DNA of 64,000 bases. Origin: Streptococcus australis ATCC 700641 (GTDB lineage Bacteria; Bacillota; Bacilli; Lactobacillales; Streptococcaceae). Under the pieces are notes generated by a model, which made no database searches, had not been told where the DNA came from, and worked only from the letters and a program-made list of their open reading frames with translations. Numbering within the stretch: the first letter of the stretch is position 1; the number at the start of each line of letters is the position of its first letter. The stretch lies in assembly GCF_000186465.1 (NCBI RefSeq), contig NZ_GL636091.1:103188-167187 (forward strand), read 5' to 3'. Shown here one piece after another: positions 36,240-45,057 of this stretch. A program made the translations under genes and the position numbers.

Positions 36240-37307
36240 TCAGCTCACCTGAGTCTCTTCTTCCTGTATGGCTTGTTCCAACTCATCTAACCACTGCTGG
36301 TAATAAGCTTTCTCATCCCGCAGCATGAGGCTCACATCCATCTTCTGTCTGGCAAGCTTGACCGCCTTGTGTGTCTGGGACAAATCCTTCTTGACCTTAA
36401 ATTGATACCAGGCTTGGACCGCCTGTATATTGGTCAATTTCATCGACAAAAAAGACTTGACTCGTCGAATGGTCGCGTATTCCTCTGCTTTCTCATGATC
36501 ACCTTCCAACAAGGCGATATGCAGTAGGGACAACTGGGAGGCCGTTTGAATCATCGGATTATCTGTCCTCTTCAGTAAAGCCTGAAAGTGCTCCTTAGCC
36601 GCCTCTCGATCGCCCTCTAAGACTTCTCCCTGAAGGGCTAAGGCACCCTCCACAAAGCCTCCTCGCGCCTCCTCAGGGACAGGCCCAACAAAGTCTTTTA
36701 GGTCGTAGTCTTCTGGCGCTAGCAGGGTCTGAGCAGAATGGCGCAGTCCTAGATAAGCATAGGTTACATTTTCAGGATGGCGCATCAATTCTAACATTTT
36801 GGCTCCATCTGTAATCCCAAGGGGGAGAACATTGGCCAAAATGAAGGAGAGATTGAGACAAATCCAAGTGCCTGCAAAATACCAACTCTGTGTCAGAACT
36901 CCAAAGAGGATGGATAAGATGAGTAAGGTCAAATGAACCAATATCCCACCTGAAAGCATCAAGACCATTCGTTGGTCACTTTCATCCTCTTTTAGTCCAA
37001 TATACTGGGCACCGACATTTTTCAGAATTGCCGTGCGACTAAGACGAAACTTTCCTGCTTTTTTAGTCAGGAGGAAACTTCCCAAGCCTAAAGCGACGAG
37101 GCGATAACCCGTCAGATAGCCACAGAAAGCATGCCCCAGTTCATGAAGAATGAAAATGAGATACATGCTACCGAAAGTGAAGAGATAGCCCGGTACAAAA
37201 ACCAGTTGAAAGCCTAAATCCGTAAAGGCGATCGTCCCCAAGACAAAAGCACCCATCAAGAGAAGAAAGGACAGGCCGTAAACCAGGTAGGTCCCAATTT
37301 TTTTCAT
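36240..37307 (-). CDS. M50/site-2-protease-like membrane metallopeptidase with C-terminal helical repeat region
   Basis: A 355-residue protein. The first half has several helices and the zinc motif HELGHAFCG (about residues 56-64), with a second motif NVLPLGITDGAK matching NxxPxxxxDG (third ligand Asp). The second half is cytoplasmic and helical, TPR-like. GGGAGAG fits the start at 37307 rather than 37319. Intramembrane cleavage of an unknown substrate is inferred. Confidence 0.82.
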   Translation of the reverse strand: MKKIGTYLVYGLSFLLLMGAFVLGTIAFTDLGFQLVFVPGYLFTFGSMYLIFILHELGHAFCGYLTGYRLVALGLGSFLLTKKAGKFRLSRTAILKNVGAQYIGLKEDESDQRMVLMLSGGILVHLTLLILSILFGVLTQSWYFAGTWICLNLSFILANVLPLGITDGAKMLELMRHPENVTYAYLGLRHSAQTLLAPEDYDLKDFVGPVPEEARGGFVEGALALQGEVLEGDREAAKEHFQALLKRTDNPMIQTASQLSLLHIALLEGDHEKAEEYATIRRVKSFLSMKLTNIQAVQAWYQFKVKKDLSQTHKAVKLARQKMDVSLMLRDEKAYYQQWLDELEQAIQEEETQVS

Positions 37308-37324
37308 AAACTCTCCCACTATTC

Positions 37325-37795
37325 CTAATATCTCGGATAAGGGTAAAAGGTGCTTTCTTCCAGGCCGACTTTTCCTTCTTCAAAGACTTCTTGGTTCCAG
37401 ACGATCTCAAAGCTCTCTGCTTCTTCGTCTGCTAAGAAATCCATGAGGTCATCCAAGGCCAGCTCGGCTGTATCTTTGAGGAAGGTCGCAAAATAAGCTA
37501 GAAACTCCCGAGACAAGCCTTTTTTCGGTTCATAAGGAATCGCTGTTAAATAGGCATCTTCCTCCATATGAGACTTGGCTGGATTGTAGAAGATAACAGC
37601 TTCTTCAAAGAAGATATCCTCGTCAGACTCTTCCCCCGACTCATCGACCAAGGCAACCCCTCCTGTGTTTTGTACTTCTAAGAGAAAAGCCACTTCTACT
37701 GCATGATTCTTCTTATCCCAATTGATCTCAAAGTCAAAGGGAAAGACCTTTTCCATTTCCTCTTCTAAAACATCCAAAAATCCATATTTAGACAT
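37325..37795 (-). CDS. Hypothetical acidic protein, probable DUF3013 family
   Basis: A 156-residue, strongly acidic protein (VDESGEESDEDIFFEEA). I recall this type as the streptococcal DUF3013 family, of unknown function. Two adjacent ATG codons (37798, 37795) are possible; the second has the better spacing to AGAGG. It lies divergent from rarA and heads the minus-strand run to 34720. Confidence 0.75.
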   Translation of the reverse strand: MSKYGFLDVLEEEMEKVFPFDFEINWDKKNHAVEVAFLLEVQNTGGVALVDESGEESDEDIFFEEAVIFYNPAKSHMEEDAYLTAIPYEPKKGLSREFLAYFATFLKDTAELALDDLMDFLADEEAESFEIVWNQEVFEEGKVGLEESTFYPYPRY

Positions 37796-37909
37796 CATGT
37801 CCTCTTTCTAATTTCCCACTCTTAGAGCGGAATATGATACAATAGTTACTACAATCTTACCATAAAAACTGCCTCTTTTAAAGGAGACAAAGCTAGAAAG
37901 GAGACCCTT

Positions 37910-39181
37910 ATGCCGGACAATCTCGCCCTGCGCATGCGCCCCAAAACCATCGACCAGGTCATCGGACAAGAACACCTGGTCGGGGAGGGAAAAATCATCC
38001 GCCGCATGGTGGAGGCCAATCGTCTCTCGTCCATGATTCTCTTTGGCCCACCAGGGATTGGCAAGACCAGTATTGCTTCTGCTATCGCAGGCACAACCAA
38101 GTATGCCTTTCGGACCTTCAATGCAACCGTCGACAGCAAAAAACGCCTGCAAGAGATCGCAGAGGAAGCCAAGTTTTCAGGTGGCTTAGTCCTGCTTTTG
38201 GATGAGATCCATCGCCTCGATAAAACCAAACAAGATTTTCTCCTGCCTTTGCTCGAGAGCGGTCTGGTCATCATGATCGGCGCAACGACTGAGAATCCTT
38301 TCTTCTCCGTGACGCCTGCCATTCGCAGTCGGGTACAGATTTTTGAGTTGGAACCCTTGACCAATGAGCAGGTCAAAGAGGCGATCCAGTTGGCGCTGAG
38401 CGACTCTGAGCGGGGCTTTGACTTTCCTGTTACCCTTGACGAGGATGCCTTGGATTTCATCGCCACTTCGACCAATGGAGACCTGCGTTCTGCCTATAAC
38501 TCTCTCGATTTAGCCGTCCTCTCTACCAAGGAAGGGGAGGATGGCGTTCGCCACATCAGTCTCGAGATCATGGAGAACAGTCTCCAGCGTAGCTACATCA
38601 CCATGGACAAAGATGGAGACGGCCACTATGATGTGCTCTCTGCCCTGCAAAAGTCTATCCGTGGTTCGGATGTCGATGCCAGCCTCCACTACGCCGCACG
38701 CTTGATTGAAGCGGGAGATCTCCCCAGCTTAGCCCGTCGCTTGACGGTCATTGCCTACGAAGATATCGGCCTAGCTAATCCAGAAGCGCAGATCCATACG
38801 GTGACAGCCCTTCAGGCAGCGGAGCGCATCGGATTCCCCGAAGCCCGCATCCTCATCGCCAACATCGTCATCGACCTGGCCCTTTCACCCAAGTCCAACT
38901 CAGCCTACGTCGCCATGGACAAGGCTTTGGCTGACCTCCGTAAGTCGGGCAATCTTCCCATCCCTCGCCATTTACGGGATGGCCACTATGCCGGAAGCAA
39001 GACCTTGGGAAATGCCCAAGACTACAAATACCCCCACAATTATCCTGGTAATTGGGTCCAACAGGACTACCTGCCAGACAAGCTGAAGGGCACCTCTTAT
39101 TTCACTCCCAATGAAAATGGCAAATACGAGCGAGCCCTAGGGGCGACAAAAGAGAAGATTGATCAACTCAAGAAAAGGTGA
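37910..39181 (+). CDS. rarA: Replication-associated recombination protein RarA (MgsA)
   Basis: A 423-residue AAA+ ATPase related to clamp loaders. Walker A is FGPPGIGKTS (about residues 45-54), Walker B VLLLDEIHRLD, sensor 1 GATTENPFF, and the C-terminal MgsA tetramerisation region ends PNENGKYERAL. It acts at stalled replication forks. Its downstream neighbour is 6S RNA, a pairing seen in other bacteria. Confidence 0.95.
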   Translation: MPDNLALRMRPKTIDQVIGQEHLVGEGKIIRRMVEANRLSSMILFGPPGIGKTSIASAIAGTTKYAFRTFNATVDSKKRLQEIAEEAKFSGGLVLLLDEIHRLDKTKQDFLLPLLESGLVIMIGATTENPFFSVTPAIRSRVQIFELEPLTNEQVKEAIQLALSDSERGFDFPVTLDEDALDFIATSTNGDLRSAYNSLDLAVLSTKEGEDGVRHISLEIMENSLQRSYITMDKDGDGHYDVLSALQKSIRGSDVDASLHYAARLIEAGDLPSLARRLTVIAYEDIGLANPEAQIHTVTALQAAERIGFPEARILIANIVIDLALSPKSNSAYVAMDKALADLRKSGNLPIPRHLRDGHYAGSKTLGNAQDYKYPHNYPGNWVQQDYLPDKLKGTSYFTPNENGKYERALGATKEKIDQLKKR

Positions 39182-39210
39182 TATCGGTTCCAAAAAATTG
39201 AGATTTTCCC

Positions 39211-39238
39211 TTGAAATTTTTTTGAAATATGGTATCAT
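39211..39238 (+). promoter_or_regulatory. Promoter of the 6S RNA gene
   Basis: TTGAAA (39211-39216), 16 bases, TATCAT (39233-39238). Confidence 0.5.
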
Positions 39239-39244
39239 ATACAT

Positions 39245-39443
39245 ATAGAAACGCTGTGGTGTACGACTTCACACTTAAGTGTTGACCGACTATTTTTTGT
39301 ATTATTAGGGAAACAAAGGACTTCTAACAGCATGCAGGCCGTATCACGCGGAAGCAGCTTCAGTTAGAGCAAGTTGCCCACCTGCTTAATTGCGCGGGTT
39401 CAATACAAACCGTGAAGTTTCGGCACCAATACAGCTTTTTTTT
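39245..39443 (+). ncRNA. ssrS: 6S RNA
   Basis: A non-coding stretch of about 190 bases directly after rarA. The ends pair as a closing stem: GCTGT with ACAGC, GGTG with CACC and CTTCAC with GTGAAG. A T run terminates it. The middle is a long rod with an unpaired centre, as in 6S RNA, which holds sigma-A RNA polymerase in stationary phase. Identification rests on structure and on the rarA neighbourhood; a covariance-model search would settle it. Confidence 0.7.
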
Positions 39444-39516
39444 GCCTCCTTAGCTCAGTTGGTAGAGCAGTAGACTCTTAATCTATGGGTCGCAGGTTCG
39501 AGCCCTGCAGGGGGCA
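39444..39516 (+). tRNA. tRNA-Lys (anticodon CTT)
   Basis: A complete 73-base cloverleaf: acceptor GCCTCCT pairs with AGGGGGC, D arm GCTC/GAGC, anticodon loop CTCTTAA giving CTT, T arm with GGTTCGAGCC. CCA is not encoded. The 3' end is the integration site for the elements that follow. Confidence 0.95.
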
Positions 39517-39518
39517 TC
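39506..39518 (+). other. Attachment site core at the tRNA-Lys 3' end (attL of element 1)
   Basis: TGCAGGGGGCATC covers the tRNA acceptor end. It recurs at 42934-42946 (one change) and 52329-52341 (exact), each time at the junction between integrated elements. Confidence 0.7.
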
Positions 39519-39531
39519 AAACTTCAACAGT

Positions 39532-39558
39532 AAAAGCCTTGATAACCAAGGCTTTTTT
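39532..39558 (+). terminator. Terminator of tRNA-Lys
   Basis: AAAAGCCTTG/CAAGGCTTTTTT-type hairpin. Copies of this block also follow the att cores at 42934 and 52329. Confidence 0.8.
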
Positions 39559-39573
39559 GCTTGTCTTAAGAGC

Positions 39574-39594
39574 ATTTGCCCCATCATTTGCCCC
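39574..39594. repeat. Integrase arm-type direct repeats, left end of element 1
   Basis: ATTTGCCCC occurs twice (39574-39582 and 39586-39594). Matching pairs are seen at the left end of element 2 (43002-43022) and at all three right ends (about 42811, 50292 and 52205), as expected for arm-binding sites of a tyrosine recombinase. Confidence 0.5.
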
Positions 39595-39602
39595 ACATTT
39601 TT

Positions 39603-40898
39603 TTATGAGCAATCTTTCCAGACATCTCTAATTTGATTAAATTCTTCAAAAATTTTCTCTTCTAAAGTGTGTCCATATACTTCTACTAACATTGAAATAT
39701 CTTTATGCCCTAGAATTTTTGCAATAACTCCAAGGTCAAATCCTTTGTGCCAGAGGTAGCTTCCATAGGTATGACGTGCTCCTTTTGTCGTGATAATTGG
39801 ATAAATATCTAATTCATTTAAAAGAACACTCAAAGCTTTATTGACACTTGCAATGTCTGGTACCAAGTGAATATATCCATAATGCTGAAAAATCATTTTA
39901 TACCTATTCTTGATTCCCAGCTCTTTATTAGCCTTCTCTTGTTCAATTTTTAGGACTTGTAATATCTTAATACATTCTTCGTCTATCGGTACCATCCGAA
40001 TAGACGTTTTGTTTTTTGGAGGGACAAATTTATGAGAAAGGGTATTAAACCTCCTATATGTTTTTAGCAGTCCTCTGTCAAAGTCAACTTCATTCTAAGT
40101 TAACGCTATTAACTCTCCAAACCTCATGCCTGTTTTTAATAGAAAATAGACGATATAAGGAACAATTGAGCGTTGGTAATCAAATTTTCTCTTTACTGCT
40201 AAAAGTAAATCCAGATAGTCCTTTTCTGTATGTAAATATTTCTCTTCTGTCATCTGTTGTTCTTTGGATGAAAATAACTCGACATGTTGTGTAAAATCAT
40301 CTATTAGAACTTTGTCGGCAATTGCCATTTGGATGCTCTGATGAATCCCAGTATTCAATCTACCAAGAAAATTTCTACCAACTGTTTGTCCATACTTATT
40401 CATAATTCTTTGGTATTCACTCGCACGAATTTGAGTGACTTTTTTATTTCCAAATAATCTTTCAATTGTGTTTTTACGGAGAAGATATTTTTTCTTTGTC
40501 TCTTCCGACCTACTACTCGGTAGAATTTTTAGTTCAAGCCATTCTTGATATAGATCGACAAGAGAAATATCTCTAGAAATTCTTTTTCCTAAACGAAGTT
40601 CTTGCAGAATCGGTTCAGCTTCTGACTCTGCAAGTTTTTTTGTTTTAAAACCGCTATTATGAGCAACAGTTTTTCCTTCGTTACGAATTTCATAGGTCCA
40701 TAAGTTATCATGTATTTCAAATGAGTCAACTCTTGTACTTATTGCCTGTTTCAGATTTTTGAAAATTCGTCTTAGGGAACCAGTGTCTGTATCCCAGATA
40801 ACCGTTAATCTATCAATACTGACATCTAACCTCTGTACTAATTCTCCTACATCACATCGTTCTTGAATGCTTCTTAAATCTTGTATAGAAACCAACAA
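39603..40898 (-). pseudogene. int: Tyrosine integrase split by one in-frame amber codon
   Basis: Reading through, 431 codons form one integrase. There is an N-terminal arm/core-binding part from a TTG start behind GGGGGG, and the catalytic domain has Arg in TGMRFGELIALT. HxxR is present as RHTYGSYLW, and Tyr lies in VEVYGHTLEEK near the C-terminus. The only break is TAG at 40095-40097, where relatives usually have Trp (LTW-x-DVDF). Both halves keep the same frame, and no other damage is seen. It is thus a very recent pseudogene, a sequencing error or a suppressed codon. It faces the tRNA att site, as normal for site-specific integrases. Confidence 0.88.
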
Positions 40899-40959
40899 AA
40901 TTGTCCCCCCTTCTTTTAGATTTTTTAGGCCTCAGAAACACCGTCAAATCAACGTTTGC

Positions 40960-41120
40960 TCGTTCCGTCGTTCTTTGGGCGTTGCCCTAAGTGTACCTTT
41001 TTGCTGGCTGTTAGAATAGCCAGCTTTTGCTTGGCTAGAAATTGTCTGGACGGCAGTCTGCAGGACTTCGCCTGACTTCCCGTCAGGCTCGTCCCTTGTC
41101 CTTGTCCACACAATTTCTAG
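40960..41120. other. oriT-like region of element 1
   Basis: A GC-richer, hairpin-dense, probably non-coding block. It has GGGC-gtt-GCCC followed by TAAGTGTACC (similar in layout to MobQ-type nick regions), CTGGCT/AGCCAG (about 41002-41022) and GCCTGAC/GTCAGGC (about 41073-41091). A 60-codon minus frame crosses it but looks fortuitous. No relaxase is encoded, so transfer would need a helper element. Inference only. Confidence 0.4.
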
Positions 41121-41213
41121 CTCCAAGGCTTCGAATAGTCATAAGTCATCGTCTTGTCCTCAACTTCCTCCCCACTCACCAATCCTAAACTTACGAGCTA
41201 TTTTGTATTATTT

Positions 41214-41233
41214 ATAACTTATTTATAAGTTAT
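41214..41233. promoter_or_regulatory. Palindromic operator upstream of the element-1 XRE gene
   Basis: ATAACTTAT and ATAAGTTAT form 9-bp arms around TT. Further ATAAGTT-like half sites follow towards the ATG. It is the likely autoregulatory site. Confidence 0.45.
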
Positions 41234-41333
41234 AAATATATTTTATAAAAAATATTTTAATTAGTCAACTAAAAACTTGATTTGTAAGTTTATAGGTGAT
41301 AAAATAAGTTAAAAATAAAAATAGGAGTTTCCC

Positions 41334-41846
41334 ATGACCTTTATTATTCAAAATTTTGGACCCAATTTGGCACGACTACGCATAGAAAAAGGAGTAAGCC
41401 AAACTCAACTAGCTGAAGATTTAGGAATCGGTAAACAGTCCATCTCTGATTACGAAAAACAAAAAAGCTATCCTACCTTTGCAAATTTGGATAAGATAGC
41501 AGAATATTTTAATGCAACTCCAACCCAACTCTTTGGAACTAGTAAAGAGATTGAGTTAGAAAAGAGTGTTCTTGAATCTAATGAATACTCTGATAAAGTA
41601 AGTGAGATTTTAAAAGCTGTCAAATACATCGAAGATTTTCTAGAAACTGATGGACAGTACTTAGAGGATTTACTTTACCTAACAAGAGGCAACCAACTAT
41701 ACACAGAAGATGGAGATGAGTTGTATATTGATCCAACTTCTCAGAAAAGAACACTTCATAACCAATATGAACCTGGTTTTATTGTAGCAAGGGATAAATC
41801 TCCACTAGAACTCTTAATTGAAAATAAGGAATTGTTTGATAAATAG
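41334..41846 (+). CDS. XRE family regulator of the integrated element
   Basis: A 170-residue protein with an N-terminal Cro/C1 helix-turn-helix (VSQTQLAEDLGIGKQSISDY, about residues 21-40). The acidic C-terminal region ends ELLIENKELFDK and is not a domain I recognise. It is divergent from the integrase across the oriT-like segment, the usual place for an element control gene. Two damaged copies of its 3' part (43051-43453 and 50416-50579) mark the other two elements. GGAG precedes the ATG. Confidence 0.88.
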   Translation: MTFIIQNFGPNLARLRIEKGVSQTQLAEDLGIGKQSISDYEKQKSYPTFANLDKIAEYFNATPTQLFGTSKEIELEKSVLESNEYSDKVSEILKAVKYIEDFLETDGQYLEDLLYLTRGNQLYTEDGDELYIDPTSQKRTLHNQYEPGFIVARDKSPLELLIENKELFDK

Positions 41847-41849
41847 AAA

Positions 41850-41869
41850 AAGCGAGGATAACCTCGCTT
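41850..41869. terminator. Hairpin after the XRE gene
   Basis: AAGCGAGG/CCTCGCTT with a four-base loop; better T run on the minus strand. Confidence 0.55.
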
Positions 41870-42064
41870 CAGATTGAAGTTAAAATCTTTAGAAGACACT
41901 TTTATAAGGACTTTGTCTTCAATCTGTGAAAAGGAGTGAAAACTCCTTTTCTTTTTGTAAGTCAGACTGAAACTTCCAAATTGTTTATTTATTTTATTGA
42001 CATTTTCTATAAAAATAAGTATAATAGTTTTATTAGCAAACTATACTATATAGGGGGTATTGAA

Positions 42065-42581
42065 ATGAAATTTTCTAATCGTTTACTGCTATTCCTTGCA
42101 GGAGTTGTTTTTGTCCTTTTTAGGACTTTTCCTATTTACAAACCCAGTAGCTAATCTTGTTGCTTACAGCTGGTGGATTTCATTTGGTTTACTGGTTTCT
42201 TCTATAGCAGCTATTTTAGGCTATTTCTCTGCACCAAAAGAGCTTCGCTCACCTGTTTATCTTTTCCAAGGATTTGTTAGTCTTCTCTTAGCTCTTTACC
42301 TCGTTGCTTATGGCTTTGTGACCCTGCCGGTCGTCATTCCGACCATTGTAGGAATTTGGTTAATTGTAGAAGCCATTATTGCTTTCTTTAAAGGCAATCG
42401 TCTAAGATTGATTTTCCCTATTATTGGTAGCAATATCATGTGGGTAGCCTTGCTTGAATTTTTACTAGGTCTAGTGATTCTGTTCAATCCAGTGGCTACA
42501 GGTGTCTTTGTCGTTTATGTCATTGCCTTTTCATTTTTAGTTACTGGCTTCACCTACATTATTGAGGCCTTTCGTAAATAG
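42065..42581 (+). pseudogene. DUF308/HdeD-like membrane protein, frameshifted near the start
   Basis: The gene opens with MKFSNRLLLFLAGVVFVL behind GGGGG. A run of five T (about 42116-42120) shifts the frame; with four T it would read on as LLGLFLFTNPVANL into a 161-codon frame with about six hydrophobic helices. Translation from the TTG at 42096 would give a near-complete protein without the first segment. It may be a real frameshift, a phase-variable tract or a sequencing error. Function of DUF308 proteins is unclear. Confidence 0.75.
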
Positions 42582-42606
42582 TCTAGTTGCTATTTCTATC
42601 GCATTC

Positions 42607-42639
42607 AAAAAAGCTGGGAAATCATATTCTCAGCTTTTT
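42607..42639 (+). terminator. Terminator after the DUF308 gene
   Basis: AAAAAAGCTGGGA/TCTCAGCTTTTT hairpin. Confidence 0.75.
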
Positions 42640-42685
42640 CGTCTCTTTAATTATCACTTTTTCGCATTCCATTCTACGTAGAAAT

Positions 42686-42946
42686 TTGTTTTTCCATTTT
42701 ATTCTCCAATTTGATCTCGCACTGACATTTATTTATAACAAAACTATATATCTAGAATAGCATAATCATTAGGTATTATAGGTTTTCAAACAAAATACGA
42801 GTCATTCGTTTTTGCCCCGCTTTTGCCCCATTTTTAAATCCTGACATTGAAAATACCTAAAAGTATTTCCCTAAAATCAGCTATATTTCAACATTTTTGT
42901 TTATTTTCAATATGAAAAGTTCTTACAAATCCATGTAGGGGGCATC
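42686..42946. repeat. Right end of element 1 with att core
   Basis: About 260 bases shared with 50168-50415 and 52082-52341. They include a conserved ATTAGGTATTATAGG block, paired TTTGCCCC arm sites, AATACCTAAAAGTA and, at the end, the att core TGTAGGGGGCATC (42934-42946). The outer edge holds a minus-strand ribosome site and start of a lost gene (ATG then EKQI, stopped after a few codons). No intact gene lies here. Confidence 0.75.
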
Positions 42947-42958
42947 TAAATCAACAGG

Positions 42959-43050
42959 AAAAAGCCTTGATTTAAAAGGCTTTTTTGCTTGTCTATAACT
43001 GATTTGCCCCATCATTTGCCCCACATTTTTTTATGAGCAATCTTTCCATA
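42959..43050. other. Left end of element 2: tRNA terminator copy, arm sites and integrase tail
   Basis: This block repeats 39531-39622 with few changes: the AAGCCTT/AAGGCTT hairpin, two ATTTGCCCC sites and the last codons of the integrase. It then runs straight into the XRE fragment at CATCTCT (43051-43057). Integrase, oriT-like region and the 5' part of the XRE gene are deleted. Confidence 0.75.
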
Positions 43051-43453
43051 CATCTCTGATTACGAAAAACAAAAAAGCTATCCTACCTTTGCAAATTTAG
43101 ATAAGATAGCAGAATATTTTAATGCAACTCCAACTCAACTTTTTGGAACGAGTAAGGAGATTGAATTAGAAAAGAGTGTTCTTGAATCGAATGAATACTC
43201 TGATAAAGTAAGTGAGATCTTAAAGGCTGTCAAATACATCGAACATTTTCTACAAACTGATGGACAGTACTTAGAGGATTTACTTTACCTAACAAGAGGC
43301 AACCAACTATACACAGAAGATGGAGATGAATTGTATATTGATCCAACTTCTCAGAAAAGAACATTTCATACCCAATATGAACCCGGTTTTATTGTAGCAA
43401 GAGAGAAATCCCCACTTGAACTCTTAATTGAAAATAAGGACCTATTAGATTAA
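43051..43453 (+). pseudogene. 5'-truncated XRE regulator of element 2
   Basis: In frame and closely similar to residues from SDYEKQKSYPTFANL to the C-terminus of the regulator at 41334-41846, ending LLIENKDLLD. The helix-turn-helix is lost, so no DNA binding is expected. Confidence 0.85.
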
Positions 43454-43469
43454 ATAAAGAGGATAAAGG

Positions 43470-43730
43470 AATCCAGCATCTATGTCACGTAAAGGAAACA
43501 GCCCAGATAATGGCATGATGGAGTCCTTCTTTGGCATTCTTAAGTCTGAGATGTTTTATCGTTATGAGAAGACCATTCACTCACTTGAGCAATTGGAACA
43601 AGCTATTGTAGACTATATTGATTATTACAACATCAAACGAATTAAGATAAAACTAAAAGGACTCAGTCCTGTGCAATACAGAACTAAATCCTTTGGATAA
43701 ACTAATTGTCTAACTTTTTGGGGTCAGTAT
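43470..43730 (+). mobile_element. 3' remnant of an IS3-family insertion sequence
   Basis: About 75 codons of the OrfB transposase end remain ([18 protein letters not shown] to YRTKSFG). They contain the last DDE-motif Glu in MMESFFG but not the two Asp. An IS end follows (TCTAACTTTTTGGGGTCAGT). The left part is missing, so it is inactive. Confidence 0.85.
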
Positions 43731-43789
43731 AAAATCCTCCCCTAACAATAAATTATTATTTTACAACTTTTATTACAAATATTGTGTTT

Positions 43790-44386
43790 TTAATCATTAA
43801 ATATAAGCCAACTATCTATTTTATCTTTTGGTTTTTCCCAACTTGCAATAACACGTATTCCTTTCATTTCTGTACTGGAAATACCTAATTTTCCTCCTTT
43901 TCCTAATAAATATAATGTATATTGCGAATCAGTATTTGCTTCATAAGAACCCTTGATAAATTTTTCATCTGTACTAACTTTCCAAGCATCTAATCTAGGA
44001 ATACTAATTTTTATATCTGTTTTTTGATCAGCTATATCCAATGATATTTCTCCTTCTTTAATTCCCCTTATGCTTACTTCTTTATTTTCTTTTAAATCTA
44101 TTTCCCCTGACTTTGCTATGATTCCATCTTTAGATACTACAAAAACAATAGCTTTGTCTTGTTTTTCTTTGACTAGATCTTTTGGAAAATAAAATTTTTC
44201 TCCATTTGTTCTATTCAAAATACATTTTTTCCCCATCGCAATACCCACTGTATCTATTTTTTCTTTTGTTTCATTTTTTACTGTAAATGCAACATCAATA
44301 TCATCACTATTTCTGTTCATGTAAAAGAATAAACCACAAATGCACAGTGCTATAACCGGTACTAATAAAGCAATCTTCCTTTTCAT
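43790..44386 (-). CDS. Hypothetical membrane-anchored protein of the lactococcin-972 island
   Basis: A 198-residue protein with one N-terminal helix (IALLVPVIALCICGLFFY) and a hydrophilic, beta-rich outside part without cysteines. It overlaps the ABC ATPase gene by four bases and is the last gene of the run. I do not recognise a family. Position suggests an accessory exporter or immunity part. Confidence 0.75.
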   Translation of the reverse strand: MKRKIALLVPVIALCICGLFFYMNRNSDDIDVAFTVKNETKEKIDTVGIAMGKKCILNRTNGEKFYFPKDLVKEKQDKAIVFVVSKDGIIAKSGEIDLKENKEVSIRGIKEGEISLDIADQKTDIKISIPRLDAWKVSTDEKFIKGSYEANTDSQYTLYLLGKGGKLGISSTEMKGIRVIASWEKPKDKIDSWLIFND

Positions 44387-45057
44387 CTTAACACCTCCCT
44401 TATAGCTGACTTTTCAATAATATAATTCTTATGTGCTACTTTTTCAAAGTCCTTATCATGACTTACAACTACGATCGTCTTACCTTCATTATTTAATCTA
44501 ATAAGTGTATCGATTACAATTTTTTTATTCTCATAATCAAGAGAACCTGTCGGTTCATCCGCCAACATAATTTCAAACGGTTTTATCATATTTCTTGCAA
44601 GGGCTACCCTTTGCTGTTCTCCACCTGAAAGTTCATAAACCTTCGATTTTAATTTGTCTGAAATGCCCATTTTATTCAATGCAGCTTCTATAAGATTTTT
44701 CTTATTTTTTTCTTGATTGTATTTGGCAGCAAGCATCATATTTTCCTCAACCGTCATTTTTTCTACCAAAGCAAAATTTTGAAATAAATAAGCAATTTTT
44801 TCTCTGCGTAATAGCTCTCCTACTTTAGGATCTTTTATAGGATCTCGATTTGAAAAACAGGTTACACTACCACTATCATAATTTTCTAATGTCCCAATTA
44901 TATTCAAAAGTGTTGTTTTTCCTCCTCCACTTTTCCCAAAGATACAAACAAAATCTCCTTTATAAATATCCAAACTAATATTTTCCAAAATACTGTGTTC
45001 CCCATATTTCTTAGAGACATTTCTTAAGGTTATTTGCAATTCCTTTTCTTTTTGCAT
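44383..45057 (-). CDS. ABC transporter ATP-binding protein, bacteriocin export/immunity type
   Basis: A 224-residue ATPase of the MacB/LolD-like class. Walker A is FGKSGGGKTTLLN (Gly where SGSGKS is usual), signature LSGGEQQRVALAR, Walker B IMLADEPTGSLD and HisSwitch VVSHD. It starts two bases before the end of the 722-residue permease gene's stop region (adjacent ends), behind GGAGGGG. With that permease it forms the export or self-protection pair typical of lactococcin-972 loci. Confidence 0.9.
   Translation of the reverse strand: MQKEKELQITLRNVSKKYGEHSILENISLDIYKGDFVCIFGKSGGGKTTLLNIIGTLENYDSGSVTCFSNRDPIKDPKVGELLRREKIAYLFQNFALVEKMTVEENMMLAAKYNQEKNKKNLIEAALNKMGISDKLKSKVYELSGGEQQRVALARNMIKPFEIMLADEPTGSLDYENKKIVIDTLIRLNNEGKTIVVVSHDKDFEKVAHKNYIIEKSAIREVLR

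Noticed and set aside
39603..40898. Two separate integrase genes
   Set aside because: The two frames are in phase, separated by one TAG, and together give a normal-length integrase with one set of catalytic residues.
40944..41126. 60-codon minus-strand frame in the oriT-like block
   Set aside because: It crosses several perfect hairpins and has no ribosome site; the DNA structure explains the sequence better than a protein.
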